A stretch of 64,000 nucleotides of DNA, taken from positions 20,234,001 to 20,298,000 of the forward strand of contig NC_135379.1 of the NCBI RefSeq assembly GCF_049243985.1. The letters run 5' to 3'. Under the pieces are notes generated by a model. That model saw only the letters and a program-made list of their open reading frames with translations, searched no databases and was not told the DNA's origin. The position numbers and the translations under genes were made by a program. The DNA comes from Paroedura picta. Lineage: Eukaryota > Chordata > Lepidosauria > Squamata > Gekkonidae. Positions 44,441 through 56,711 of this stretch are shown here, piece by piece (within the stretch, counting starts at the first letter, position 1; each line of letters opens with the position of its first letter).

Positions 44441-45255
44441 GTTGTTGTTCTTATCAGCCATTCAGTCGGGTCTGACTCATGGAGATCCCATGGCACAGCT
44501 GCTGCCGCGATCCACAATCCGGTACCGCCTCCTTCAGCTATGCAATGTTCCACTGACCAATCCTAGCATAATTGCTTTCTCCACTAAGTTGGATTGTACT
44601 ATATGGCCAAAGTAAGCGAGATGGAGTTTCACGATTTTTCCTACCAGTGATATATCAGATTTTATGCACCGTAGTATTTCCTTGTTTGTGACCTTTGCTG
44701 TCCTTGGAACCCACAGAAACCTTCTCCAACACCAGCATTCAAAGGAATCGATTCTTCTCGTCCGATTTTTTCATCGGCCAACTTTCACAACCATAAGTGG
44801 CTATTGGAAATATGATAGATCGAACTAATCTACATTTGGTAATCAGGCTTATGTCCTTGCTTTTCCATGTTCGGTTCAAGCTCATCATTGCTGATCGACC
44901 CAGAGCAATTCAATGTTTTATTTCCATACTGCAATCACCACTCACATCAATTTGTGATCCAAGAAAAATGAATTCTTGAATATATTCGAACTCTTCACTC
45001 TCTGTTTTTTGCAGTGGTCATTATTTTTGTCTTTTTTAGTGCATAAGAAAAGGCCAAATTTCTTATTTACTTCATTGACCTTTGTAATCCGCTGTTCTAG
45101 GCCCACCTTTGTTTCCGACAGGAGGGTAAGTGTCATTAGCATACCGAAGATTATATTATTTCCTCCAATCTTAATTCCAGTGTCTGATTCTTTGAGTTCA
45201 ATCTCTTAATGATCTCAGCATACAAATTAAACAGGAAAAGGAAAAGAATACAGCC
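44441..45255 (-). mobile_element. Older RTE-clade LINE, degraded
   Basis: In the KRIT1 5' intron. Minus-strand frames, broken many times, keep RTE landmarks: LFLFLFNLYAEII near 45235, KKTKIMTTA near 45040, and the C-terminal AEGGGTGLWIAAAAVPWDLH with ESDPTEWL near 44460. The left end is GTTGTTGTTC. It is a different, older lineage from the BovB copies. Confidence 0.7.
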
Positions 45256-46195
45256 TAGGCAGAGTAACTTGCAGATCTCTAAATTGGGACCACTGTATAG
45301 GAGGAAAATTCCATTGACTTAAGTAAGATTTATAGTCATGCAATGCCTTTAAAATCAGGACTAAAAATGAAAAATTAACTAACAAAATTGAGACATTTTA
45401 AGATACAATCTTTCCTATGTCAACAATAAAGATTTTACTGCACTGGCATTTATGAAAGGTGAAACTGGCATATTATTTAAACCATTGCTAAACCAAGAGA
45501 CCATTTGCCATAAATAGTGCTGTTACCGACGTCTTAAATGAGAGCAGGGTTCCTTCTCATAGATTATTTGCCAACACCGTTGTAGGTAAGGAACTGTAAT
45601 AATTTGACAGTTACTGACAGCCCCACCCATACCAAAATTAAAATGAAACTATTACACTTAATCAGAACTGTGGTTTAACCATAAGGCGTTTTAAGAGCAG
45701 GGCTATGGAGCATCCTCTAAAGACAGGGCTGCATAGGAAGGACAGCGGCAACGTTTAATGCTCATGTCTGGACAGAAGTCTCTGACCCCTGGCAAAACAT
45801 GCTTAAAAGCAGCACCAAGATGAGATCCAAACAAAGCAACAAAACCTCGCCCAAGCAACCCAACTACAAGATCACACCATTCTTTTTTAATGGTAACTGG
45901 TCTGGAATAATTACCACCTCAGCAATGACATGCCAGCTGGTAAACCTGCCTAGCAAGGACAACCAAATGCCACCCTCTAATCACTTTGATAGCAAGATAT
46001 CATATACATCAAAGCTGGCGTGTGAGATTTTGTGTTGTTTAGTCCGGGACTGAATATGGAACCAGGGCTGATAATCATTTAATCTGGGATTCAGTGGCCC
46101 ATTCAGAACCAGTGCTGTAGAGCAGAACTGACCACAGGGAAAAGAGATCATTGTACAGTGAGGGGAATGAACAAACACACCTCCCTATGCATGGT
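45256..46195. other. KRIT1 5' intron, unassigned stretch
   Basis: No repeat family or gene that I can name. Confidence 0.45.
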
Positions 46196-46490
46196 AAGCT
46201 CAGGAAGTTGCCTTAGGCTGAACTGGACCCTTGGTTCATCAAGGTCAGAACTGCTGATTCAGACTGGCAGTTGGCTCTCAAGATGAGATCTTCCATATTT
46301 ATTTATTTCATTTATTTATTGTATTCTATACCACCCTCCCATAAGGCTGAGGGCAGTTTACATAAAACATAGGGATATACAGATCACTTACTGCCTGGTC
46401 CTGGAGATGCCCTGGAGTAAAACTAGGCCCTTCTGCATGTCAGGCAGATATTCGGCTACTGAGCCATGGCTCCTCCCCTCAAAGCGACCA
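46196..46490 (-). mobile_element. tRNA-like SINE split by an L2 tail
   Basis: The left half AGTTGCCTTAGGCTGAACTG and the right half GCCCTTCTGCATGTCAGGCA, TTCGGCTACTGAGCCATGG flank an L2-like reverse tail at 46294-46380. A related uninterrupted copy is at 58467-58640. Confidence 0.6.
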
Positions 46491-46655
46491 TATCAGTATG
46501 CCAAAAACATACTAATGGGATGCAACTGGATCAGAATCAAAGCAATTTCCAAGGTTGTGCCATTTTCAGTTAGAGAAGAGGGAATCACACATTTGAACGT
46601 TCCTTCCTTAGTTCCAAATAAACAACAACCCTCAGCTCCTTGCAGATGCAAGGAT

Positions 46656-46822
46656 GCAATAATTTATTTATTAAATTTATTAAATTTATTTATTAAATTT
46701 ATTAAATTTATTTATTAAATTTATTAAATTTATTTATTAAATTTATTAAATTTATTTATTAAATTTATTAAATTTATTTATTAAATTTATTAAATTTATT
46801 TATTAAATTTATTAAATTTCTA
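46656..46822. repeat. 22-bp AT minisatellite
   Basis: About seven tandem units of ATTTATTTATTAAATTTATTAA. It sits where an L2-like tail would be and is directly followed by that LINE's 3' block (GACCGCCACTCTCTGCC, GTGGTTTACAATTAAAAATG), so it probably grew from the tail. Confidence 0.9.
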
Positions 46823-47110
46823 GACCGCCACTCTCTGCCAGGCTGGCTCGTGGTGGTTTACAATTAAAAATGTAAAACTATTAAACCCCCAATATACTGA
46901 TAACAGATTGTCGATGGCAGCAGCAAGCAATAACCTATTCTTTCCCAAGGAGCCTCACTCTACTGCTCACCGTCTGTGTCCACTATAGATGATCCCGGCG
47001 ATGTCGGCCTAGGGATACTGATCACAAGAGGGGGAAGGGAGGGACCCGATCTTACTACCCCCAGATACAAAATATACATGGCAGGGAAAAAAGTATAATA
47101 CAGGCTTCTG
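46823..47110 (-). mobile_element. L2-like LINE 3' fragment
   Basis: CTAGACCGCCACTCTCTGCC, GGTGGTTTACAATTAAAAAT and following sequence match other L2 copies in the window. A second copy starts at 47115. Confidence 0.65.
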
Positions 47111-47114
47111 TAAG

Positions 47115-48105
47115 TTTTATTTATTTATTATAAAATTTATAGCCCGCCACTCCCAGTTTGGCTCATGGTGAAAGGTAAAGGTAAAGGTATCCCCTGTGCA
47201 AGCACCGAGTCATGTCTGACCCTTGGGGTGACGCCCTCTAGTGTTTTCATGGCAGACTCAATACGGGGTGGTTTGCCAGTGCCTTCCCCAGTCATTACCG
47301 CTTACCCCCCAGCAAGCTGGGTACTCATTTGACCGACCTCGGAAGGATGGAAGGCTGAGTCAACCTTGAGCCGGCTGCTGGGATCGAACTCCCAACCTCA
47401 TGGGCAGACAGTTCCAGACAGCATATCGCTGCCTTACCACTCTGCGCCACAAGAGGCTCATTCATGGTGAAAACCCCACAATAAAACCCACAAAACAGCA
47501 TATAAAATCATCCTTTCCTGATGGTTAAAAAAACTAACCTCTCTCCACACAGCTCAACGAACTACCCCATAATCCCATGCCTTAGGGGAGAGATGGAGGG
47601 GTTGGCTGAATGTTCTTGCCAATGCAGGGGGACCCTAGGTCGAACTGCCCTGGCCTCAACCAAAGATCTGGTGGACGAGCTCTGTCTTACAGGCCCTGAA
47701 GAACTGGGAAAGCTCTGACAGGGCCCTCAGCTCTTCCAGGAACTCATTCCACCAGGTCGGGGCCAGAACCGAAAAGGCCCTGGTCCAGGTCAAGGCCAGC
47801 CGTATCTCCCATGGGCCACGGATTCTCACCCACAGAGCAAAAGGCCCTGTTGAGGACGTGGGCGGGACAGGTGGCCCCACAGATATGTAGAACCCAGACC
47901 ACAGACCACTAACGGCCTTAAAGGTCCAGACCAAAACCTTAAACTTGATACGGGCATAACTGGTACCCAGTGCAGCTGCCTCAGCCCTGGCTGGATATGG
48001 GCTCTGTAAGGTGTTCCTGTGAGAACCCCAACAGCCTCTTTCTGGGCCAGGTGCAATTTCCGGGTCAAGGACAAGCCCTTAGGGCCAGCGACAGCAATCA
48101 ATTCT
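47115..48105 (-). mobile_element. L2-clade LINE 3' portion abutting the CpG island
   Basis: The tail is at 47115-47160 (TTTATTTATTATAAAATTTA, GCCCGCCACTCCC). A Sauria-type SINE is inserted, then the LINE continues to about 48105. Minus-strand frames at 47656-47934 read AFSVLAPTWWNEFLEELRAL and FFRACKTELVHQIF; further in, RQLHWVPV. The element ends right where the KRIT1/ANKIB1 CpG island begins. Confidence 0.8.
47174..47461 (-). mobile_element. Sauria-type SINE with 11-bp TSD
   Basis: Reverse full-length copy, from GTAAAGGTAAAGGTATCCCC to CTCTGCGCCACAAGAGGCTC. It is flanked by TCATGGTGAAA at 47163-47173 and 47462-47472. Inserted in the L2 copy, hence younger. Confidence 0.9.
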
Positions 48106-48257
48106 GGGGGGGATAGGGACGTTCAAGCAGACAACTGCGGTGAACTCGGTGGCATTTGCTCCCGAGGATGCACAATTCTGCGCGGGCATCCCTCCGCGTC
48201 CGCCTGCGAAGGACTGCAGCGACCCCAGCCTCAGCCCGAAGCAGCCGCGTCCCTTAC

Positions 48258-48480
48258 CCGGCAGCCGCCCCGCTGCTCCTCCGCCGCCCCGGGACGCATC
48301 CTCCAGCCGAGATTTCGCTTCTCGCGGCCGGCTCCGCCCAGCGGCTGCCTTCCTTCCCCCACCCCCCCCCCCCCCGAGCGGCAGATCCGCTTCCCGAGCG
48401 GCTCCGGCGGCGGATGAGTTTCCGGGTCGGAGGCCTGCTCGCTTGTTGCCGCCGCGGTGTTGTCGGCCGCGGGCGGAGCG
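48258..48480 (-). other. KRIT1: Putative KRIT1 non-coding first exon
   Basis: Inferred from the donor GTAAGG directly after position 48258 (minus strand) and the acceptor at 44020. The upper limit (start site) is a guess within the CpG island. Confidence 0.4.
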
Positions 48481-48599
48481 GCGCCTTCCTTCGCGCGATG
48501 CCTCAGCCCCGGCGGGGACGGTGACTTGGCCCCGGGGGGGGGAGGGAGGGCAGCCGGCGAAGGGAAGGGAAGGGAGGCGAGGCCTGCGCGGCCAGCCAG

Positions 48600-48925
48600 C
48601 CAGCCAGCCAGCGAGGACCCCGCTGCCGAAGGCGAACAAAGGGGCGAGAGCGCCGAGCGAGTGGGGACTGCGGGCCGCCTTGGCCGCCTCAGCCCGGCCG
48701 CGGCCTCCTTCCTGGTGCTGTGAGGGACATCCGCGCGCAGCCTGAGGGGACGGGGGGGGGAGAGGAGGGGTTCGGGCGGCGTCCTTCCCGGCAAGGGGGG
48801 CAGGCAGGCAGGACGGACAGACAGACAGACGGACGGCGCCCAGCCCGGCTCGGCCTGGGGGGACGGATGGCGGCGCCGGCGGAGTGAAGGGCAGAGGAGC
48901 CGCGGGATCAGCCTGCGAGCAGCCG
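48600..48925 (+). other. ANKIB1: Putative ANKIB1 non-coding first exon
   Basis: Inferred: GCGAGCAGCCG|GTGAGTGC gives a strong donor after 48925 in a CpG island, in the place and strand expected for ANKIB1, an ankyrin and RBR-type ubiquitin ligase. No ANKIB1 coding exon is recognisable up to 64000; in mammals the start codon is also in a later exon behind a long intron. The left limit is a guess. Confidence 0.45.
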
Positions 48926-51900
48926 GTGAGTGCAGACGGAGCAGCTGACCGACTCGCCGCCCGCCTCGGCGCTCTCGTCTCTCTCCTCTCTCCCCATCGG
49001 CGGGGCTGGGGCAGGTGAAGGGGCCCCGCGGCGGCTGGCGAGAAGTCCCGGGGCCCGCTCGAGGCGTCCTGTTGTTCCGGCCGTCGGCGCGACAGCGTTG
49101 CTCCTGCAGCCCGCCTCGGACCGAGCTGGGCTGCCCGGGGAGGATGGGGAAGGGCGCCTTTTCTTGGGTTGCCTCCCCACTTGCAACGTGGGCTGCCGAC
49201 GCAGCCGCCTTGGCCTCAAGCCGGGAGGCAGATTCCGGGGCTAGACACACGCACGGGGCCCGCCGCGGGTAGGTTCTGCAGCCCTTGGGAGGGAATGTGC
49301 CCCCCATCTCTTCCCCCCCCCCCTCCTCCCGGGTATGATACAGGCTGGAGACGCTTTGCATCTGGGATAGGTGGCCGAGGTGGAAGAGTGTGTCCTTCCC
49401 AGGGATGCCAGGCAGGGTGGAGAAGCGGCTGTCTTGCATTCAGCAGGATAGAAAAGGAGGAGGCAGCCACCGCCTGTCTCTGATGCTGCTTGGAATGAAG
49501 GTGGCTGCTGTTGGATCTGACCTTGTATCTGGCTATGCTGCAGAGATTGGGGGGCCAGGGGTCGTGTTTCTGCTCCTGCCCCACCCTCTCGCTGATTTAT
49601 TGGCCTACAGCTACCTTGGGCATTGAACCAGCCCCTCACTGGAGGAAAACTAAAGGTATGTGCCTGTAGTGCTGCACCTGGCAGTATGGAGGGTTCAGTA
49701 GAGGGCAGGAGATACCAGGGCCAGTGGTACCTCTGTAAGCTGGTTCAGTATATTAGCTGCTGTTTTAATATCCTCTGTTTTCTCGGTACTGGTAGTTCCC
49801 CGCTCCCCCCATAATTCATTGTCGATCAGGTGAAGTTTGAGTTTCTGATCTATGCTGGTAATTTTCTTTGCAGAAAGGGAGATGAGGATTCTAAATCAGT
49901 TGAAGCAGAAGACCAGGGTGTGGCCTCGTGTAGTGATGTAAACAAAATGACATTGAAGTAATCTGGTTTAACTAGCATTCTTGACTCCTAATCAGTGTTC
50001 AGTGATTCTGCAGATTATACACATTGGCCAAGTGTTTCTTGGGCTGCACCTCTTTATGCCTGAGGGGCACGATTCATGTATGAATGTTCCCCTGTGGAGG
50101 ACAGTTCCTTGCATATAAAAATGTAGCATGTTGACAGAAAGGGTTGAGCCCAGCCCTCCTCCTAATGAGTTCTTTTCTCTTGTGGGATGTTGGTCTCTGT
50201 GGTAAAATATTTGGATAAGTAATCCTCCTAGCCATAGTTTGACGTGACACAGGCCAGGAATTTCTGTTTAATAGTCTAAATTGGCTGCTGTGCAGAGGAC
50301 AGACAGGGTCACTTGAGAACATAACGGCCATTAACGTGCTATATTTATTGAAATCTTTTAGCCTGCCTTTTGCAGCCTGTCAAAGGAGTCCAAAGATAAT
50401 TTATAAAATCTGCATATTCCCGAAGAAAGCCAGTTAAAGTAAAAGCATAACCACCAGTGTACAAATGATCTCAGTACTAATTCGTGCAACTGTTAACCAA
50501 GAGCTCTCTTCAGTAGTGCCTTACACGCTTTCCTAAAAGAGAAGAGTAATAATATTGGCTTCCAAGAGGTGCCTATCCCCCAAATCTGAAACTGGGAAAA
50601 GCCAGGCTGAAGCTATTCTCTCCATCCTAGGAGAAGGAACAACAAGTTCAGCCTGGGAATCACACAACTTGATCACACAGGACAGAGATGTCCAATATGG
50701 TTCCTGTGGGTGTCATGGCACCTGCCAGTGTATTCCTGGTGCCCACTGGATTTCTTCCTACAAAGTAAAATGCCAGTGTTGACTTTCTTCCAATTAATTA
50801 AAACAAGATGTGTCTGAAGATGCCCAAGAAGCATAATTTTTGCATCTGCAGGGAGAACCCATTTGAAAATAGCTGTCTGCATTATAGAAGAATGCTTGGC
50901 TTCGCTCCAGTATTTTGTGATTGGATGCATCCCTTATGATTGACCCAACCCTGGCTGGCACCAATTTTATGGTGATGCCTATGATTCTGTTCTCAAACTT
51001 CCAAATGTGACCACTGGTGAAGTTATTGAAACTAGTTCTGTAGACTGTGACAGCAGTAATTTTCCAGGGGGAAGGACTCAGTTAAAAGGCTTAAACCACA
51101 TATTTTTTATATTAAAACCACTTAACTGCATACCTTGCCCTTTAAATCTATAGCTTCAGGCTTAAATTATCTGCAGTGTTTTAACTAAAGAAAGCCCTAA
51201 TCCTCTTCAGTGTGCATAAAGAGTTGTAGGATAAACTCTGGAATTTTGTGTTTACTTGAGCAAGGCATTATGGGACAGGGCATTGTTGTTACGGAATAAT
51301 TCGAGACTGAGAAGTACTATGGAACATGTCGCTTTCCCCCCTTAAGAATTAAATCAGTTGTAAAACTTTATAGTTAAGATCTGACAATATTGTGAATGCT
51401 AATGACTTCTATTTATCTTTTATAGTTTACCTACTTGGGCTTGGGAATTGGTACTTACTTTTAGGGAAATATTAGCTGAAATCGCTATTAATGGAAACAT
51501 AACTTTCCATATGATATGTCAATAAGAGCATGTCACTTATTAATGTGATCTATTAATTGCCACTAAGGAATAAAAAGAACAATATAAAGAATCCTAGTCT
51601 AACCACCTACATGTTGTATGGTGTTATTGAAGTAAGCTACATTAATTTTAGATACATTTTGAAAGATACATCAGATATTTTGCATTTATCAGCAAGCTGT
51701 TAATTTGATAAAATACATAAATTGAAAATGTGCTTCAGACCAACACAGCTACCCACCTGAATATTAATAGAAAATGTGGTTCTAAATCATTTCTGAGTTG
51801 CTTTTGCTTGTTTCAAAGCCGCTATCTGTGCAACCCTAAGCACAGTTACCTCTTTCTATGTCCAGGAACTCCATTTAGGACTGCCCTGTAAATGTTATAG

Positions 51901-52688
51901 GTGGTGTTGAATACTTCATAATTCCAGACTGATGTAATACCACCCATCTCCTACCCACAATTGGGAGATGGGGAGCGTGTGGCCTTCTTTTCCTCGTGTG
52001 GTCTCTTTTATTTCCCATACTTAAGTCTTAGGCATAAGTTGCAAAGCTGTGAAAGAAAAGGTGCTTTTTCAGTTTCAGCCAAAGGCTTGATTAAATAAAC
52101 AAAAGTATTTCTGAATATCAGTATTTGTTTTTGATCAAGAGAAAATGAGTTTCTAATACTAATAAGTGCAGCTTTCCCTTTCAGTAGTCTGTTGCAGTTT
52201 TGTCATTAGTAAAGCAGTTGGAACACAAAGCATCTGAATTACCCATTTTGTACTGTTGGGGGAATCTTATCTGTTACCGAAGTCAGTCATATGACATGGC
52301 ATGTTGCCAAACAGAGAGCTTTGTTTAGAACAAGAGTTATGTGAGTATGTAGCTTGATACTTCGATGGTAGATAACTGTTGCTTTGGGCTAAACGTTTTA
52401 GTATAGAGGGGCATTACATCTCTAGAACTGTAAAGATGGTTATATTCTGAAGTATTTTCTGCTGGTTTGTACTAACTAGCATTTTGTATAGTAATTTAAT
52501 AATATTTTGCTTTTGTGGACCTGCCCTAAATATATTTAACATGTTTCTGAACACACTAGAATGTTAATAAATGGTTGAATTAGAAGACACAACTACTAGA
52601 GACACAACTACTGAAAAAGGAGCGCTGTGATTAATGATATCTTCAACCAAGATGTCAGCTCAACAACACTGTCATTAAATCTGTAGGG
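48926..52688. other. Putative ANKIB1 intron 1, first part
   Basis: After the CpG island (to about 49310) this is ordinary sequence. 50685-51010 may be a decayed hAT-like element (start ATATGGTTCCTGTGGGTG) but I cannot show both ends. No gene. Confidence 0.45.
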
Positions 52689-53045
52689 TATGGGTCCTCA
52701 ACATGGTTCCCACTGAAACCTTTCCTGGCATTTTAGAAAATGGTTAGGACCAGCAGAGCTTCAAATTGGCCATCAGAGATCTGCCAGATGAGTCTTTCTT
52801 AACTAGCTCAACATGTATTCCTCTGTGGATGTGAAATATATTAATACAATATGTCCATGTAAAAACCTGTTTAGGACCTTCTCCCTGAAATTCTGAAGTG
52901 TTACAACCAGAGTTGCACATAGCCTCATTCCTTGACATTTTGTGTCTGGCCCCTTCTCCTGCAACAGCCATTTTATGGTTGCACCCACCTTCCTGTATCA
53001 AATTTCCAAAGGTGTTCGCTGGCCCAGAAAGGTTGGGGACCCCTG
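52689..53045. mobile_element. hAT (Charlie-like) element
   Basis: Left end TATGGGTCCTCAACATGG; right end, inverted, CAGGGGTCCCCAACCTTTC. Flanking octamers CTGTAGGG and ATCTAGGG agree at six of eight bases. About 357 bp, without a transposase that I can recognise. Confidence 0.65.
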
Positions 53046-53077
53046 ATCTAGGGTCCTTTTCATGATAATACTGCATT

Positions 53078-53130
53078 TTTCATTTATTTTATTTATTAAA
53101 TTTCTGTGCCGCCCTCCCATAAGGTTGACA
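53078..53130 (-). mobile_element. L2-like LINE tail fragment
   Basis: TTTATTTTATTTATTAAATT and CTGTGCCGCCCTCCCATAAG. Confidence 0.65.
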
Positions 53131-55557
53131 TGTAAGTATTGTTTTAGTCTAGCAGATGCCCACTTCTCATTGTCATCTCTGTTATCAACCAAAGATGGAG
53201 TCTGATTGACACCATGATAAACTGTGCAATTAAGGAAAAAGCTCACATTAATTTAGCCAATAGATACCACTTGGGAACTAGCTGTATCAGGATTTTTGCC
53301 TCCTTGCCCTACTTATGGAGTTCACAGAGGCATCTAGCTGGCTATTGTGGACCATTGGATAATGGATGGATTCTGATTTCATCTAGTAAAGATCTTTGTT
53401 TTGATTTTGTTGAACTGTGTGTCAGGTAGTTATATTGATCACTGTAAATTTATATATCATCAAAATCTAATTGGTTTTATCATGGATCAATCAAGCTGGT
53501 ATTATATAGTTCTTAATACTTTATGGTAGAAAATTATTTGCATTGACTAACTGAAATTTCATGCTACAGAAATTGCTCCATGTTTTATGTAAGTTTTATA
53601 CTGAAGTTGCTTTTTATTTCTGCAGCTAACTTCTGACTGCCTAAATAAAAAAGATTATTTCGTGAGCACTTTGGCAAGTAAAATAAAGCAGTACTGAAAT
53701 GAATTAGTCTGGTTTACATCTATACCTTGGATCTGTCTGTCTTCAGATCTACCCTACAGACACCAATAATAGGCTGTCATGTAGCCAGTTAATGAAATTG
53801 TATTAAAAGAGTAACAAATAGGGATGGGTATTAACTGTGGAAATGAATTTCAGTTAGTTTGTGGCATGGCTAGTTCACAAACCATCAACTGTTGCAAACT
53901 TTTAGGGGCCAAATAAATCAGTTCAGTTTATTACCTGCTACAATGGCCTCCTGGCATGATAGAGGCATCAAATTCACAGAGCATCTCCAGATGACTCTCC
54001 TATACCCAGTCTCCCAAGTCTGGTGAGAATTGGATTTGTGGGGTCCAAATGACAACCTAAATGACTACCTGTTATTTCCCCAGAAAGCACTTTCCTGGAG
54101 GCACCTTCTTTGGGGGGACTGTAACTTGGATCTTGTAAATCCAAACCGTATCATACTTGGAGGCCAGGTAGAGGAGAGTCATCTGGAAATTGTCATTTTG
54201 ACAGGCGCGAGGAGACCCACAAACAGCTGGAATGTTCATGCTAGTGACCTGTGAACTTCACTTAAGGAATCACAAATCAACTAGAATTTGCCGCAAACTT
54301 TAGTTTGTGAGCCAGTTTGCGCCCATCCCTAGGAACAAAATTTTGACAATCAGTCAATGGTAGAAACAATGTGCTAAACAACTGTAGCTCCTTCTAGAAG
54401 CTTTACAGGAACCTAGACTACATTGCATGGAGACCTTCCCCCCATAGCAAATGAAGTTGACAGTGGTAGTCCTGATTCCTTGTGACCTGTTCCATTCTTT
54501 GAACACTATATATATATATGTTATATATAACATCTCCAATAAAAGATGTTCCCACCTTCTGCCCCAGCACCTAAGGACAAAGTTCTCCTGAGCATGTTGG
54601 AAGATTAATTTTTACTTTATGAAAAGGCATTTCATTACTTAGTTAAAATCTGCTGCCTTGTAATTCCCAATCAGCATGCCTTCCTAGGCAAACTTGGCCT
54701 TCCGGTGCAATGTTATTGAAAAGAAGGCCAGAGGGAGTGGGCATTCATTTGAATGAGAGGGAAAAAGTCTACTCTGGCTACTTGCACTCATCTGGAGACC
54801 TGCACACATGTAATCTAAGAATGGCTTGGGTCCAGAGTAAATCCTCTATCCATAGAATGCTAAATTCCTGCTTTTCCTCTCCTGCTGCAGCACAGTGAAC
54901 ATCCATGAAATGCCACTTCTGGGGGAAGGAGGAGACCCTGAGGAACAACATGAGGGAGGTGTGCAGCTGGAGGGGAAAGTCTGTGGAAGTGGCCCATCTA
55001 CTCTTGATTCAACCCCGGTTCATCCTGCAAAATATGACAACTCTGCTATGGTAGTTTGTTAAATGATGGACCTGAGTTTATATTTGTGGCACAAAGTTCT
55101 CCTAGTTCAGAAAACTGACAAGATTCAGTTGCCATCACATATGATGCCTTAGTGTGCATGAACATTTTATCATGGTGTGTCAAAATATCTGATTCTCAAC
55201 TTGGCCAGATTTGTGGACAAAGCCAGACACTACAGCCATGAACATACAAATCTGGAAACAAATGTTCCAAGTTTGCAGAAAAATCTGAATAGAAGCAGCA
55301 TCTATTGCTTTAAGGGACAAATGACCTCATTAGCTATTGCTAGTCAACCACATAGAATTGTCAGCCTCTAAGCCTTGGTTTCTATCAGCAAAAAGCAAGG
55401 GGAGGGTGCAAACTTTTCCAGGGCTATTTTTGGCTATTGAGTTAGGGCTATTTTTGGCTGTTGAGGGAGGATTCATCGGGTCTAGTCCTGGCACCAGACA
55501 ACTTGCTGCCATTTCAGTTGCATGATTCACCCACTGTTCTACAGCAACTACCCCACA
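53131..55557. other. Putative ANKIB1 intron 1, middle
   Basis: Only an (AT)n-rich spot at 54506-54530. No gene or named repeat. Confidence 0.45.
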
Positions 55558-55790
55558 AAAGCCAGTGTGATGTAGTAGTTAGAGTGAGATCTGTGAGGCC
55601 CAGAATTACCACTCTGCCATGGAGGCTCACTTGGTGGCCTTGGGGTTAGCCATACACATCCAGCCTAATCTACCTCACTGGTTCATTGTGAGGCTAAAAA
55701 GGAGGAGAGGAAGGCGATATAAGCTGTTTTGTGCTCCCTGTTCTGGAGAAAGCTGGAATATAAATGAAAAATGAAATAAATATCACTGAA
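55558..55790 (+). mobile_element. Old MIR-like SINE
   Basis: AAGCCAGTGTGATGTAGTAG at the head, CCTAATCTACCTCACTGGTT in the body and GGCGATATAAGCTGTTTTG, GGAATATAAATGAAA at the tail. Degraded but nearly complete. Confidence 0.7.
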
Positions 55791-56048
55791 GATATGGGGC
55801 AGATAAAAGATTGGTAAGTTGGTGGTTAGGAAGGAGAGAAGGAAACAGGAAAAAGGGAGACTGGGGGAGGCTTCATCAAAGGGAAAGAGGAAGTCGTGGG
55901 AGAGGAAAAATGAGACATATACTCCACAGTTGTGGTCCCCTGATTGTATATACATATTTATGGCTAAAAAAGTGATGGTGTGAAACTTTTGATTTTAGAT
56001 CACTCTATTTTTCATGAATATTCAGGAAATTGTGATTGTTTTCTCCAC

Positions 56049-56111
56049 ACCATTCATTCATTCATTCATTCATTCATTCATTCATTCATTCATTCATTCA
56101 TTCATTCATTC
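56049..56111. repeat. (ATTC)n microsatellite
   Basis: About 15 uninterrupted ATTC units at the tail of the L2-like fragment that follows. Confidence 0.95.
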
Positions 56112-56400
56112 TTATATACCACCCTCGCTGAAGGCTCAGGTCGGTTTACATATAACTGAAACTATACATGGAGCCATACATATAATAATTATAACATTCA
56201 TATTATTAACTGATATAACCGGGTAACAGTATAACATTACTGTATAACAGTATAACATAAACAATAGTCATTCAAACAGGTTCAGGATTCTTAGTGGGTT
56301 TCTTGGGGGGGGGGGGCGCAGATGTTGGCTTGGCCTCATCCAAACGCCTGGTGGAAGAACTCCCTTTTGCAAGAGCTCTAATTCCCCCTCCATAGTATGG
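56112..56400 (-). mobile_element. L2-like LINE 3' fragment
   Basis: TATATACCACCCTCGCTGAA, GGCTCAGGTCGGTTTACATA, and then CGCCTGGTGGAAGAACTCCC, matching the L2 frame region. The (ATTC)n array replaces the usual TTTA tail. Confidence 0.7.
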
Positions 56401-56711
56401 GACAAGCTAGATGCAATCGAATGTGCAAGCAACCATGTATGTGAAAGTAGTTTGTGTACAAGATGAAAAATAAGTTTGTGAGCATCCTGGCAATGCATTA
56501 AATAAAGCTCATGTATACCAAAGTACTTCTGATCACAATATCAATATATCAATTTTGAAACAGGTGGCATCATGCCATAGTTACAGAATATATCAATTAC
56601 TTTTCTCACAATAATATACAAAGAGTGGGGAGTGTGTGTATATAGAAAATGATATATTTTATGTCTCCGGCATGAAGAAATACTTATAATTCATTATGTA
56701 TGCTAGCTAAA

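Larger units (their letters stand above)
48110..49310. promoter_or_regulatory. CpG island, putative bidirectional KRIT1/ANKIB1 promoter
   Basis: Strongly GC- and CpG-rich. A minus-strand donor GTAAGG at 48252-48257 and a plus-strand donor GTGAGT at 48926-48931 face away from each other, as expected for two divergent first exons. In mammals KRIT1 and ANKIB1 are adjacent and divergent. Poly-C and poly-G runs are at 48360-48375, 48533-48541 and 49313-49322. Start sites are not visible directly. Long frames on both strands here reflect the base composition. Confidence 0.75.

Noticed and set aside
46656-46822. CRISPR-like array
   Set aside because: Units are directly adjacent without spacers and AT-only, in a vertebrate genome; it is a minisatellite.
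48079-48745. Overlapping 186- and 201-codon frames on both strands
   Set aside because: Same base-composition effect in the island; both strands open at once is typical of GC-rich DNA.
48231-49439. A 402-codon minus-strand frame across the CpG island
   Set aside because: It runs through GC-rich promoter sequence where stops are rare, has a low-complexity Pro/Arg/Ala composition and crosses both inferred first exons. No domain is visible.
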